A DNA stretch of 64,000 nucleotides, taken from positions 1 to 64,000 of the forward strand of contig JAGBDZ010000061.1 of NCBI GenBank assembly GCA_017937215.1. Direction: 5' to 3'. A model generated the notes under the pieces. That model was given only the letters and a program-made list of their open reading frames with translations. It was not told the origin of the DNA and did no database searches. A program made the translations under genes and the position numbers. Source of the stretch: Akkermansia sp. (GTDB lineage: Bacteria; Verrucomicrobiota; Verrucomicrobiia; Verrucomicrobiales; Akkermansiaceae). Below, piece after piece: positions 25,204 through 34,376 of the stretch; the stretch's first letter is position 1, and every line of letters begins with the position of its first letter.

Positions 25204-25848
25204 TTATTTACCGTTCTTCTTCTTGGCCGGACGGACCACAACGTAGGAACCCTTGGCGCCGGGCACGGGGCCGGACACGAGGATCACGTTGTCATCCTTG
25301 CGCACCTGAACGACTTTCAGGTTCTGCACGGTCTTGCGCTCGTTACCCTGGTGGCCGGGCATCTTCTGGCCCTTCCACACACGGGACGGCGTGGCGCAGG
25401 CGCCCACACCACCGGTACGGCGGTGCATCATGGAGCCGTGCGTCATGGGAGAGCCATGGAAGTTATGACGACGCATAACACCCTGGAAGCCCTTACCCTT
25501 GGACGTGCCGATCACGTCCACCCAGGCACCTTCCTCAAAGAGGGTGCAACCGGGATGCTCAGCGCCCTCTGCGGGCAGCTCGGCGGCGTCCACGCGGAAC
25601 TCCTTGAGGAGCTTGGCGGGGGCGATGCCCAGCTTCTTGAAGTGGCCAGCAACCGGCTTGGAAAGGCGGCTCTCCTTCTGAGCGTCGAAAGCCACCTGGA
25701 TGGCGCAGTAACCATCCTTCTCCTCGGTCTTGATCTGGCCGTAAGTGTTGCCGGTCACGTCGATAACCGTGACGGGAATCATGGCGCCGGTCTCCTTGTT
25801 GAAGACGCGGGTCATGCCAACCTTCTTACCAATAAGTCCTAAAGACAT
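25204..25848 (-). CDS. rplC: Ribosomal protein uL3
   Basis: This 214-residue protein starts with GLIGKKVGMTRVFNKETGA and contains the tunnel-region loop GKGFQGVMRRHNFHGSPMTHGS, including the Gln that is methylated by PrmB in some bacteria. The C-terminus has the basic VVRPAKKKNGK tail. The start codon is preceded by an A/T-rich stretch without a Shine-Dalgarno. Confidence 0.98.
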   Translation of the reverse strand: MSLGLIGKKVGMTRVFNKETGAMIPVTVIDVTGNTYGQIKTEEKDGYCAIQVAFDAQKESRLSKPVAGHFKKLGIAPAKLLKEFRVDAAELPAEGAEHPGCTLFEEGAWVDVIGTSKGKGFQGVMRRHNFHGSPMTHGSMMHRRTGGVGACATPSRVWKGQKMPGHQGNERKTVQNLKVVQVRKDDNVILVSGPVPGAKGSYVVVRPAKKKNGK

Positions 25849-25894
25849 GTTATTAAAAAATCTGTGTTAAGGTTCGTAATGAAACGGGCGGGGA

Positions 25895-26203
25895 TCAGAT
25901 CTTGATCGTGATGTCCACACCAGCGGGCAGGTTGAGCTTCTTGAGCTCTTCCACCGTGCGGGAGGTCGGCTCAACGATGTCGAGCAGGCGCTTGTGGGTA
26001 CGGATTTCGAACTGGTCGGCAGATTTCTTATTAACATGGACCGAGCGGTTCACAGAGAACTTCTCGATACGAGTCGGCAAAGGAATCGGCCCGGCGACTT
26101 TGGCACCTGTACGCTTAGCGGTCTCGACGATCTCGGAAGCGGAGCGGTCGATAGCGCGGCTGTCAAATGCACGGAGACGGATGCGGATTTTGGGACTTTG
26201 CAT
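25895..26203 (-). CDS. rpsJ: Ribosomal protein uS10
   Basis: This 102-residue protein is a canonical S10 ([30 protein letters not shown] is spread over residues 5-34; [17 protein letters not shown] follows). Besides its ribosomal role, S10 (NusE) takes part in transcription antitermination with NusB. It follows fusA directly; the tuf gene that usually lies between them is absent. Confidence 0.97.
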   Translation of the reverse strand: MQSPKIRIRLRAFDSRAIDRSASEIVETAKRTGAKVAGPIPLPTRIEKFSVNRSVHVNKKSADQFEIRTHKRLLDIVEPTSRTVEELKKLNLPAGVDITIKI

Positions 26204-26243
26204 GAACGTGCGGTTATGTTTAGGTTAATATTGTTTGGTTGGT

Positions 26244-28427
26244 TTACTTGTTACCACCGCGAGCCTTGACGATGTCGTTGACAAGGTTCTGGGGTACTTG
26301 TTCGAAGTGAGAGGGTTCCATGGAGTAGGAGGCCAGACCCTTGGAGAGGGTACGGATGTCGGTGGAGTAACCGAACATCTCGGCCAGCGGCACATCGGCG
26401 GTGAGCACACACTCAGCACCCTTGTGCTCCATGTTCTTCACCATGGCGCGGCGGCGGTTGAGGTCGCCCATGATATCGCCCTGGTTTTCAGCGGGGGTCA
26501 CCACTTCCACGGCCATGATGGGCTCCAGCAGCACCGGGCTGCACTTGGCAAAGGCGTTCTTCATAGCGAAGATAGCAGCCATCTTGAAGGCGTTTTCGTT
26601 GGAGTCCACTTCGTGGTAGGAGCCGTCAATCACGTCCACCTCCACGTCCTCCACGGGGTAACCCGCAACGGAACCGGAGTTCATGGCTTCGTTCAGACCG
26701 GCGTACACAGCGTTCATGTACTCCTTGGGAATGGCACCACCAACAATCTTGTTGGCAATCTTGAGACCGGAACCGCGCTCGCCGGGACGCATGGCAATCA
26801 CCACGTCACCGTACTGACCACGACCACCGGACTGCTTCACCAGCTTACCCTGCACGCGGTCAGCAGAACCGGTGATGGTTTCGCGGTAGGCAATCTGGGG
26901 CTTGCCGGTGTTGGCCTCCACCTTGAACTCGCGCTTGAGGCGGTCCACGATGATGTCGAGGTGAAGCTCACCCATGCCGGCGATGATGGTCTGACCGGTT
27001 TCTTCATCGGTCTTCACGCGGAAGGTGGGGTCCTCAGCAGAGAGGCGCTGCAGAGCGTTGGACATCTTCTCCTGGTCGCCCTTGGTGAGGGGTTCCACGG
27101 CCATGGAAATCACGGTGTCCGGGAAGGTGGGGGGCTCGAGCGTGTAGTCGAAGTCGTCGGAAGCCAGGGTATCACCCGTGGTGGCGTTCTTCAGACCCAC
27201 GATGGCGGCGATATCGCCGGAGTACACGGCGTCCACGTCGGTGTGCACATTGGCCTGGATCTGGAGCAGACGGCCCACGCGCTCACGCTTGCGGGTACGG
27301 GGATTGTACACGGTATCGCCCTTGCGCACCACGCCGGTGTAGACGCGGATGAACACCAGGGAGCCCACGAACTTGTCGGCCCAGAGCTTGAATGCCAGCA
27401 CCACGGGCTTGTCGTTGTCGGAGGGGTCAATCGTCTTCACGTCGAACACCTCGTAGCCGTTCTCGTCGAGACCGGAGGCAATCGTGCTGGTCACAGTGGC
27501 CTGCTTACACTCCAGCGGGCTGGGGAGGTAGTCCACCACAGCGTCCAGGAGGCCCTGCACACCCTTGTTCTTGAAAGCGGAACCACCAGCCACGGGGATG
27601 AACTTGTTGGCGATGGTAGCGCGGCGGATAGCCTGCTTCAGGGTCGGGGCATCGATGGGCTCCTCCATGAGGAAGAGTTCGCCGAGCTCGTCGTCCACAT
27701 TGGCCACGCACTCCTTGAGCTCCTCGAGGTAGGATTCACCGATTTCCTTGAGCTCGCCCTCCAGGTCCTTGATCTCATAGGTGGAACCCTGGCGGTCGGA
27801 ATCGCTGTAGAAGATAGCCTTCTGGTTCACCACGTCAATCTGGCCGCAGAGCTGGTCCTCAGCACCGATGGGCACCAGAATGGGAGCAGCGTTGGCACCC
27901 AGCTTGGTGCGGATATCGTTGAGCACGTTGGCGAAGTTGGCGCCGGTGCGGTCCATCTTGTTCACAAAGCAGATGCGGGGCACCTCGTACTTGTTGGCCT
28001 GGCGCCACACCGTCTGCGTCTGGGGCTGCACGCCGGCAACACCACAGAACACCACGATGGCGCCGTCGAGCACGCGCAGGGAACGCTCCACCTCAGCGGT
28101 GAAGTCCACGTGCCCGGGGGTATCGATAACGTTGAGCTGGAAGTTCTCGTTCTCGAAAAGCTTGTGGCAGCCCTCTGCGGGCAGCTGTTTCCAGTTGGTC
28201 GTAACGGCAGCGGAGGTAATGGTGATACCACGCTCCTGCTCCTGCTCCATCCAGTCGGTCGTCGCAGAACCCTCGTGGGTCTCGCCGATCTTGTGGATCA
28301 TGCCGGTGTAGAACAGGATGCGCTCGGAAAGCGTGGTCTTGCCGCCGTCAATGTGAGCAGCGATACCGAAGTTACGGTAGCGCTCAAGCGGTGCCTTGCG
28401 GTCAGGGCTGCTATAGTTGTTAGCCAT
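26244..28427 (-). CDS. fusA: Elongation factor G
   Basis: This 727-residue protein is a full-length translocase GTPase. G motifs are AHIDGGKTT (G1, with Gly where most EF-G proteins have Ala), ERGITI (G2 region), DTPGHVDF (G3) and NKMD (G4). The C-terminal domains IV and V are complete (GRGQYGDV, EPIMAVEV). It moves tRNA and mRNA after peptide transfer in the cytoplasm. It lies between rpsG and rpsJ with about 40-60 nt gaps and no Shine-Dalgarno. It is about 25-30 residues longer than E. coli EF-G. Confidence 0.98.
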   Translation of the reverse strand: MANNYSSPDRKAPLERYRNFGIAAHIDGGKTTLSERILFYTGMIHKIGETHEGSATTDWMEQEQERGITITSAAVTTNWKQLPAEGCHKLFENENFQLNVIDTPGHVDFTAEVERSLRVLDGAIVVFCGVAGVQPQTQTVWRQANKYEVPRICFVNKMDRTGANFANVLNDIRTKLGANAAPILVPIGAEDQLCGQIDVVNQKAIFYSDSDRQGSTYEIKDLEGELKEIGESYLEELKECVANVDDELGELFLMEEPIDAPTLKQAIRRATIANKFIPVAGGSAFKNKGVQGLLDAVVDYLPSPLECKQATVTSTIASGLDENGYEVFDVKTIDPSDNDKPVVLAFKLWADKFVGSLVFIRVYTGVVRKGDTVYNPRTRKRERVGRLLQIQANVHTDVDAVYSGDIAAIVGLKNATTGDTLASDDFDYTLEPPTFPDTVISMAVEPLTKGDQEKMSNALQRLSAEDPTFRVKTDEETGQTIIAGMGELHLDIIVDRLKREFKVEANTGKPQIAYRETITGSADRVQGKLVKQSGGRGQYGDVVIAMRPGERGSGLKIANKIVGGAIPKEYMNAVYAGLNEAMNSGSVAGYPVEDVEVDVIDGSYHEVDSNENAFKMAAIFAMKNAFAKCSPVLLEPIMAVEVVTPAENQGDIMGDLNRRRAMVKNMEHKGAECVLTADVPLAEMFGYSTDIRTLSKGLASYSMEPSHFEQVPQNLVNDIVKARGGNK

Positions 28428-28487
28428 ATAGTAATATGAATTGTCTTAAAGTTCAGAGATTACATTCAAAACTTCCAGCAGGCGGTC

Positions 28488-28961
28488 TTACCAGCGGAAG
28501 TGGGCGAAGGCACGGTTGGCCTGGGCCATCTTGTGCACATCATCGCGCTTGCGCACGGCAGCACCCTGGTTGGCAGCGGCTTCCTTGATTTCGTTAGCCA
28601 GAGCCTTAGCCATGGGGATACCCTTGCGGTTGCGGGCGTAGTTGATGATCCAGCGCATGGCAAGAGCCTCGGAGCGGTCAGGAGCCACTTCCAACGGCAC
28701 CTGGTAGGTAGCACCACCCACGCGGCGGCTCTTCACCTCCACACGGGGCTTGGCATTCTCGATGGCGCGGGTCAGAACCTCCAGCGGGCTCACGGTATCA
28801 GTACCTTCGTTGGCCATATCGATAGCCTTGTACACGATACGCTCAGCCAGGGAGCGCTTGCCGTCCAGCATCACCTTGCAAATCAGGCGGCCAACGAGCA
28901 CGGAATCGTAACGAGAGTCACGACGTTCAATCTTCTTGTAGACGCGTTTGCGACGAGCCAT
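28488..28961 (-). CDS. rpsG: Ribosomal protein uS7
   Basis: This 157-residue protein matches S7 (MARRKRVYKK start, DSRYDSVLVGRLICKVMLDGK, and VGGATYQVPLEV). S7 nucleates the 30S head and represses the str operon in E. coli. No Shine-Dalgarno is visible 5' of the ATG. Confidence 0.98.
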   Translation of the reverse strand: MARRKRVYKKIERRDSRYDSVLVGRLICKVMLDGKRSLAERIVYKAIDMANEGTDTVSPLEVLTRAIENAKPRVEVKSRRVGGATYQVPLEVAPDRSEALAMRWIINYARNRKGIPMAKALANEIKEAAANQGAAVRKRDDVHKMAQANRAFAHFRW

Positions 28962-28992
28962 AGTCTTAAATTTCTTTGTTCAGTGTTGATTC

Positions 28993-29397
28993 TTAGCGCT
29001 TCTTAGCGGGAGCGGCGGCGGCACCGGCCTTCGGGCGCTTGGCACCGTACTTCGAACGGCCACGGCGGCGCTTGTCAACGCCAAGGCAGTCCAGAGCACC
29101 ACGAACGATATGATAACGAACACCGGGAAGGTCCTTCACACGACCACCACGCACAAGCACGATGGAGTGCTCCTGCAGGTTGTGGCCTTCACCGCCAATG
29201 TAGGCGATTACTTCTTCACCGTTGGTAAGGCGAACCTTAGCAACTTTACGCAGAGCGGAGTTCGGCTTCTTCGGCGTGCGGGTCATCACCTGCAGGCAAA
29301 CGCCACGGCGCTGCGGGCAGCTGTGAAGAGCGCGAGACTTCGACTTCTCTTCCGGTACTGTACGTCCCTTGCGGACGAGCTGATTAATAGTCGGCAT
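28993..29397 (-). CDS. rpsL: Ribosomal protein uS12
   Basis: This 134-residue protein is the first gene of the operon. It holds the S12 loops [19 protein letters not shown] and [14 protein letters not shown]. The lysines whose replacement gives streptomycin resistance in E. coli are both wild type here, so no such resistance is expected from S12. The C-terminus has an Ala/Lys-rich tail slightly longer than usual. No Shine-Dalgarno precedes the ATG. Confidence 0.98.
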   Translation of the reverse strand: MPTINQLVRKGRTVPEEKSKSRALHSCPQRRGVCLQVMTRTPKKPNSALRKVAKVRLTNGEEVIAYIGGEGHNLQEHSIVLVRGGRVKDLPGVRYHIVRGALDCLGVDKRRRGRSKYGAKRPKAGAAAAPAKKR

Positions 29398-29894
29398 GTT
29401 ACTTATTTATGATTTTGTTTTTCAAGGTTTTACGGCTTGTTTCTCCACCTCCTCATCCCTCGAGGCACGTGGTACATCACTTCACCGGCTTACCCGATAA
29501 AGCCCTGAGGACAGTATATCCCTATACAATCCGCGGGTCGCGCTAGTTTACCCGAATTTTCCCATAAAGCAAGCCTTTTCTTTGAAATTCAACAGAATTT
29601 TTAAAATTTTTCACCCCCTCAAACCACGAATTTAAACCACTTCCCCACCCTACTCTGCTCCGCCTCCCGAATTCACTAAAAAAATTTATTTTTGGCCATC
29701 ATGACAGAAAAATCCACCCCGGCCCCCCCCCCGCGAGGGGTGATTCCGGGTGCCGGGCCGGGGATGGAGAACGAAAAAAAGTCCGCGGCAAAGCCGCCTG
29801 AAATACCCCCTCACGCACGCACACGTACGCGTGTACATACAATCAGGGCAGCAGCACGCCGCCACCATAAAATCCAAAATCCAGAATCCCGCCC
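29398..29894. other. Intergenic region: str/S10 operon leader plus low-complexity DNA
   Basis: I find no convincing gene here. The right half of the operon promoter region lies at ~29400-29530. On the minus strand a TATACT (29513-29518) is a -10 candidate without a good -35, giving a leader of ~110 nt before rpsL. This leader contains complementary GAGG/CCTC blocks and a CTCGAG palindrome, so a regulatory fold is possible. From 29540 to 29720 the DNA is AT-rich, followed by a C-rich tract and short GC hairpins before the ABC permease stop codon. Confidence 0.45.
29774..29797 (-). terminator. Possible weak terminator after the ABC transporter genes
   Basis: On the minus strand a short 5-bp stem (arms 29785-29789 and 29793-29797) is followed 4 nt later by a run of seven T (complement of 29774-29780). 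The stem is short, so this is tentative. Confidence 0.35.
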
Positions 29895-31229
29895 CTATTT
29901 CCGGCGGGAGAGGGCGTAGAAGCCGCCCAGCAGCGCCGCCAGCCAGAGCACCTTCACCCCCAGCAGAAACAGCAGACAAGCCGTGGCCGGGAGCCGCACC
30001 AGCAGATCCGGCCCCGGCAGCAGAGGCAGCAGCTCCCCCCAGGGGAGGCCCGGGGGCACACCCAGCATCAGCCACCCACATAAGGTCCCCTCTGCAGTCA
30101 GCCCCACCAGGAACACAATCGCACCCAGCCGGCGGCGCAGCGCTTGGCACAGCAGTGCCAGCGCCAGCAGACACACCGCCAGCGCCACCCAGAAATACGC
30201 ATAAGCCAGCCACAGCGCCGGCCCCGCCAGAGAATCCCCCGCCGCAGCGAACACCCAAAGCCCACCGAGCGCCTCATACCCGACCTCCCGGAACAGCGGC
30301 ACCAGAGCCAGCGCACATATACCCACCGCCGCCACCAGCCACAGCGCCGCCCCCCACAGCCCGCGGCGGCTCACCCCCGCCAGCGCACCATCCACCGATG
30401 GCACCGGGCACAGCAAACCCCAGCACGCCATCAGCAGCACAAAGCAACAGGCCCAGGCAGCCACCCGCCCGCAGAACACCGACTCCCCGCCGCACAGCAT
30501 CACCCCGGCCAGCAGCAGCACCGCCCCCAGGCTCAGCCAGCGCACCGCCACCGAGCAATTCTCCGCCAGGAGCGCATAAGGCCGCCGTGCCTCCGCCAGG
30601 AACGTGAGCATCATCACCCCATGCGCCAGCAGCAGCACCACCAGCTGCGGGGCGCAAGCCGAAGCATCCGGGCAGAAGTGCAGCGACTCCCCCAGCCAGA
30701 TAGCCTCCACCTGCTGCATCAAAAACGCCGCAATGAACCACAGAATGCGCACGCCGCCATCAGCCTTGCAGAAGGCCTGTGCCAGCGCCACAAACAGCCA
30801 GCCCTGCGAAACCACCAGCACATACGGCAGCCACTCCGCCGCCCGCAGCTCACCCGCCGGCCGCAGCCACAGCAGCACCGCAAACATCAGCGCCGCCAGC
30901 ACCAGCACCTGCAGCGCACCGCTCAGCCACATCCCCCACACCACGCGCCAGGAACTCAGCCGCGTGAGGCGGATGAAATTCAACCCCGGCGCGCGCGTCT
31001 CTGCCTCCACCACCAGCCCCATCCGCAGCGGCACCACCAGGCAGCCCAGCAGCGTCGCCATCGACAGCCCGAACGCCCGCGACTCAGCCAAGGCACCCGG
31101 GTCCACATTCAGCGCCAGCAGCACCAGCACCACCAGCGCCACCACCAGATACTTCGGCGAGCGCAGCAACTGCCGCACATCGCGCACCAGCACCGCCGGC
31201 AACCAATCCGGTAAAAAATCCTTATTCAT
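29895..31229 (-). CDS. ABC transporter permease, ABC-2-like membrane protein
   Basis: This 444-residue protein is very hydrophobic, with about ten to twelve predicted membrane segments and a basic cytoplasmic N-terminus (VLVRDVRQLLRSPKY) typical of ABC-2-type permeases. The start codon overlaps the end of the ATPase gene by 8 nt, so the two are translationally coupled and form one exporter-type transporter. The substrate cannot be inferred. The gene is strongly biased to Leu, Ala, Val and Gly and to high GC. Confidence 0.75.
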   Translation of the reverse strand: MNKDFLPDWLPAVLVRDVRQLLRSPKYLVVALVVLVLLALNVDPGALAESRAFGLSMATLLGCLVVPLRMGLVVEAETRAPGLNFIRLTRLSSWRVVWGMWLSGALQVLVLAALMFAVLLWLRPAGELRAAEWLPYVLVVSQGWLFVALAQAFCKADGGVRILWFIAAFLMQQVEAIWLGESLHFCPDASACAPQLVVLLLAHGVMMLTFLAEARRPYALLAENCSVAVRWLSLGAVLLLAGVMLCGGESVFCGRVAAWACCFVLLMACWGLLCPVPSVDGALAGVSRRGLWGAALWLVAAVGICALALVPLFREVGYEALGGLWVFAAAGDSLAGPALWLAYAYFWVALAVCLLALALLCQALRRRLGAIVFLVGLTAEGTLCGWLMLGVPPGLPWGELLPLLPGPDLLVRLPATACLLFLLGVKVLWLAALLGGFYALSRRK

Positions 31230-32166
31230 GGCTATCCATCAGGTTAATCACAGTCTTCTCCAGCGACTCGCGGCACTCCGCCACCCCCAGCAGCAGGTGC
31301 TCCGCCGCCAGCCCGCGCAGCTGCAGCGCCAGCGGCTCACCCGGCTCACCCGCATACACCGCCCGCACCCGGTCCGGCGCCAGCAGCGCAGGCTCCCTCC
31401 AATCCGGCAGCAACTGCAGCGCCGCCTGCAGCGCCTCGCCACCGCACCCGGCCACGCTGAACTCATACACCAACCGCCGCTCCGCGGGCGGTGGGGCCAG
31501 CTCATCGCAAGCCGCCTGGCGCAGCACACGCCCCCTATCCATCAGCAGAAACGAATCGCACATCTCCGCCAGCTCCGAAACAATGTGAGAGGAAATAAGC
31601 AGCGTCTTCCCCTGCCGCTGCAACTCGCGCACACAGCGCTTGAACTCCACACGCGCCCGTGGGTCCAGCCCCGCCGCCGGCTCATCCATCACCAGCAGCT
31701 CCGGGTCACCCACCAGCATGCGCGCCAGACTCACCCGCTGCGCCTCGCCCTTCGAAAGCTTATTCACATATCGCAGCCGCATCTCTGCCAGTCCGCAGAA
31801 CTCCAGCACGCGCTGCACCTCCGCCCGCCGGGCCACCCCGCGCAGCCCCGCCGCCCGCGCATAAAAATCCACATACTCCCACACCTGCGTATGCGCCGGC
31901 GGGGCAAAGGCATCCGGCATCCACCCGATGCGCCCGCGCACATGCTGCGGCTCCAGCGCCGCATCCACCCCATCGAACCACACACCCCCCGCATCCGCCG
32001 CATCCAGCCCCACCAGAATCCGCATCATCGTCGACTTCCCTGCCCCATTCGCCCCAATCACCCCCACAGACTGCCCACGCAGCAGCTCAAACGAAACATC
32101 CCGCACCGCCTGCACCGCCCCGAACGAACGCCGCAGCCCCCGCACACTTAACAACGCACTACCCAT
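31222..32166 (-). CDS. ABC transporter ATP-binding protein
   Basis: I chose the ATG at 32166, giving 314 residues that begin MGSALLSVRGLRRSFGAV. An upstream ATG at 32256 would add 30 residues with no family match. Motifs are Walker A GANGAGKS (38-45), a degenerate signature LSKGEAQ in place of LSGGQ, Walker B LLVMDEP, and the switch His in LLISSH. It matches the CcmA/ABC-2 exporter ATPase type, with a C-terminal extension of ~90 residues. It works with the overlapping permease gene. Confidence 0.88.
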   Translation of the reverse strand: MGSALLSVRGLRRSFGAVQAVRDVSFELLRGQSVGVIGANGAGKSTMMRILVGLDAADAGGVWFDGVDAALEPQHVRGRIGWMPDAFAPPAHTQVWEYVDFYARAAGLRGVARRAEVQRVLEFCGLAEMRLRYVNKLSKGEAQRVSLARMLVGDPELLVMDEPAAGLDPRARVEFKRCVRELQRQGKTLLISSHIVSELAEMCDSFLLMDRGRVLRQAACDELAPPPAERRLVYEFSVAGCGGEALQAALQLLPDWREPALLAPDRVRAVYAGEPGEPLALQLRGLAAEHLLLGVAECRESLEKTVINLMDSHE

Positions 32167-32308
32167 ACCACCGCATTCTACCACACCACCCCGCCCATGC
32201 AAAGCATAATCTCCACACCCCCGCTGCCATTTTGCCGCACATTTTTGGCTCGCCAATTCACCCGGACTCGTGCAGAAAATGTGTGCAACCCCGCCAAAAA
32301 CGCTACCC

Positions 32309-32328
32309 CCCTCCGGCAGGATTTGAAC
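32309..32328. repeat. Dispersed 20-bp repeat, copy 1 (tRNA T-arm-like)
   Basis: CCCTCCGGCAGGATTTGAAC matches 34377-34396 at 18 of 20 positions in the same orientation. On the minus strand it contains GTTCAAATCC, which looks like a tRNA T-loop, but there is no complete tRNA around it. Confidence 0.6.
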
Positions 32329-32358
32329 CGCCCTGCTTCACAAAAGGCCCCCCACCAT

Positions 32359-33087
32359 TTACTGGCGCTTTTGCTTCAATTCATGCAGCGCATTCATATA
32401 CCCTGCGGTAATAATGCCGGCGGGGAGAGCAATGAGGGCAATCCCCAGAAGAGAGGAAAGCATGGTCACACAGCGGCCAAGCATGGTCACGGGGTAAATA
32501 TCACCATAGCCCACGGTGGTCAGGGAGACGGTAGCCCAGTAGAGCGCATCGAAAAACGAAGGGTAGGTCTGCGGCTCCACATTAAAAATCACCAAGGCCG
32601 AAAGCAGGATATACCCCACTGCCAGATAACACACAGCAAGCAGCGAATCACGGGAATCACGCATCGTGCGCAACACCAGCACCATATTCTGCGAATGATG
32701 TGCCACCTTGAAAACTGCAGCAAGCCGCAGCAGACGCAGCCCCCTGGACAAGCGGAGCAGCCGGAAACCATCGTGCACAAACGACATCGCCGGCAGAATG
32801 GAGAGCAAGTCTACAATCGCCTGCAGGGTGAAAGGATATCGCAAAAACGCCCAGATTGAGCGCCTTCCGCTTCGCAAATCCTCTGTCAACCAGTTCAGCA
32901 GGTAATCCAGCACGAAAAACGCCACAACCACCTTATCCGTCACCGCAAATACGGCGTAATTTTCCTTAAATGCCAGCGGCAGCAGACTGACCACCACCAG
33001 CAACAGCATGAACTGATTATACACCCTGGATGCCACCCCACCGCGGTCGCGCACCTCTACCACCTCAAATATTTTCTCGCGTATCAT
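32359..33087 (-). CDS. Voltage-gated potassium channel (Kv-like, six-helix)
   Basis: This 242-residue protein has the complete architecture of a prokaryotic voltage-gated K+ channel. Helices S1-S3 lie at ~26-45, 50-68 and 87-103. The S4 voltage sensor has Arg at exactly every third position (R109, R112, R115, R118 and R121), followed by K127. After the S4-S5 linker and S5 comes the pore helix with selectivity filter TTVGYGD (190-196) and then S6. It would assemble as a tetramer in the inner membrane. A GGAG ribosome-binding site lies upstream, overlapping the region after the neighbouring gene's terminator. No regulatory RCK domain follows. Confidence 0.92.
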   Translation of the reverse strand: MIREKIFEVVEVRDRGGVASRVYNQFMLLLVVVSLLPLAFKENYAVFAVTDKVVVAFFVLDYLLNWLTEDLRSGRRSIWAFLRYPFTLQAIVDLLSILPAMSFVHDGFRLLRLSRGLRLLRLAAVFKVAHHSQNMVLVLRTMRDSRDSLLAVCYLAVGYILLSALVIFNVEPQTYPSFFDALYWATVSLTTVGYGDIYPVTMLGRCVTMLSSLLGIALIALPAGIITAGYMNALHELKQKRQ

Positions 33088-33108
33088 ACACTCTTCTCCA
33101 TCAGCATG

Positions 33109-33135
33109 AAAAAAGGCCCCGGATTTTCCGGGGCT
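33109..33135 (-). terminator. Terminator of the HSDR_N-like gene
   Basis: A 7-bp GC stem (GCCCCGG at 33116-33122 and CCGGGGC at 33128-33134) is followed on the minus strand by a U-run, the complement of the A-run at 33109-33114. Confidence 0.8.
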
Positions 33136-33153
33136 TGATTAAGCGGAAAGAGG

Positions 33154-34251
33154 TCACAGATATAATTTCGCATACTCGATAAGCTCATCGGCATGCTTAT
33201 AGATATCGACCACGCTCCCCAGAGATATTCTGTTTTCGTTCCTCTCCTTATCAAGCAGAATAAGAGTTGTCTGTTTATTATTAAAACGGAAACGGCAGAG
33301 AGGCTTACGCACATTAAAATCGAGAAGGACGCCACAATAATTGCGAGTATCCTTCAGGAACACCCGCTTGGGATCCACAACCTGCGCAAGAATGGCACGC
33401 ACGATATGATAAGCCTCCAGCTCCTCTTCTGTTGTTTCGATACCATCGTCCTCTTTGGCTGCAACAGTTTCCGTTACGTCGGAAGACGGTGCAGGGACCA
33501 CCTCCGGCGCAGGAGCATCCATAGATGTCCCGGTATTCACGCCATCCAGAGCATTCTGCAAGCGCTCACTGATGCGATTATTCAACCATTCACGGAAAGC
33601 CTGGCCAACCAACGTTGTAAACTGCGCGCGGCGGTCAGGAGTGAGCATGCCGCCATATACCTGTTTCGCAAAAAGGCGCACAAACTCCTCTGAGGGAGAC
33701 TCCAGCTCCTTGCTGAACAAATGACGAATTTGCTTCTTGTACTTCAACTCGGAAGCGTTGCTCAAAATATTCTCCAAATCAAACATCGACTTCGAGAACT
33801 TCTTGAGCTCATTTACCTTCCGGGCATCCAAATCCTCCAGCGAGAATTCAAAAAATGGTCGGTCATCCATCTTGTTAGGCGCCTCAATATCCGTATAAAA
33901 CTGATATTCAACACCATTAGTCAATATTGCGAAACGCGCCTCCGTACATGCAAAATAGCGGTAAAGCTGAGATGCGTGCTTGATATTGAGAGCCGCATTG
34001 ATAGACTTGCACTCAATCAAAATGGCAGGCTGCCCATCACGCATAATAACATAGTCCACCTTTTCCCCCTTTTTAGTACCCACATCAGCCGTATATTCCG
34101 GCACAACCTCAAACGGATCAAACACGTTGTACCCCAAAGCCTGCAACACGGGCATGATGAGTGCATTCTTAGTAGCCTCCTCGGTCTGCACCGTTTCACG
34201 CAGACGAGGCAAGCGAGATGCCAACTGAGTGAGAGAATCTATAATATCCAT
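33154..34251 (-). CDS. Stand-alone type I restriction HSDR_N-like nuclease
   Basis: This 365-residue protein has a PD-(D/E)XK nuclease domain in its first ~130 residues: E25, D66 (KVDYVIM), E80 and K82 (ILIECKS), matching the HsdR N-terminal family. No helicase motifs follow, so it is not a full HsdR subunit. The middle (~240-285) is Glu/Pro/Thr-rich and looks like a flexible linker. The C-terminal ~80 residues form a separate small domain. Such stand-alone proteins are common in bacteria and are often annotated as restriction endonucleases, but their role is not settled. It is the last gene of the defence island and has its own promoter. Confidence 0.8.
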   Translation of the reverse strand: MDIIDSLTQLASRLPRLRETVQTEEATKNALIMPVLQALGYNVFDPFEVVPEYTADVGTKKGEKVDYVIMRDGQPAILIECKSINAALNIKHASQLYRYFACTEARFAILTNGVEYQFYTDIEAPNKMDDRPFFEFSLEDLDARKVNELKKFSKSMFDLENILSNASELKYKKQIRHLFSKELESPSEEFVRLFAKQVYGGMLTPDRRAQFTTLVGQAFREWLNNRISERLQNALDGVNTGTSMDAPAPEVVPAPSSDVTETVAAKEDDGIETTEEELEAYHIVRAILAQVVDPKRVFLKDTRNYCGVLLDFNVRKPLCRFRFNNKQTTLILLDKERNENRISLGSVVDIYKHADELIEYAKLYL

Positions 34252-34263
34252 AATTTCAAGAAC

Positions 34264-34291
34264 ATTCTACCATCCAACCCTGTTTTTACAA
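34264..34291 (-). promoter_or_regulatory. Promoter of the HSDR_N-like gene
   Basis: On the minus strand TTGTAA (34286-34291) and TAGAAT (34264-34269) are 16 bp apart. The start codon follows the -10 by 12 nt, so the leader is only about 5 nt. Confidence 0.5.
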
Positions 34292-34376
34292 GACAAAAAG
34301 TAGCTATAACCGTTTTTTGATACTTCTGCCTCTGAGCAAAAATCCTTATTTGATTCAAAATAAACACCACCATCAT

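Noticed and set aside
26235-28439. 734-codon plus-strand open frame opposite fusA
   Set aside because: It is an antisense shadow of a highly biased housekeeping gene. The same applies to the minus-strand frame at 42999-45062 opposite purL.
32300-32345. tRNA-like sequence with a T-loop motif
   Set aside because: No matching acceptor, D-arm or anticodon arm can be folded around it; at most a remnant.
29750-32411. Long Pro/Gln/Arg-rich plus-strand frames opposite the ABC transporter genes
   Set aside because: Low-complexity translation of high-GC antisense DNA; the minus-strand genes have Walker motifs and TM segments.
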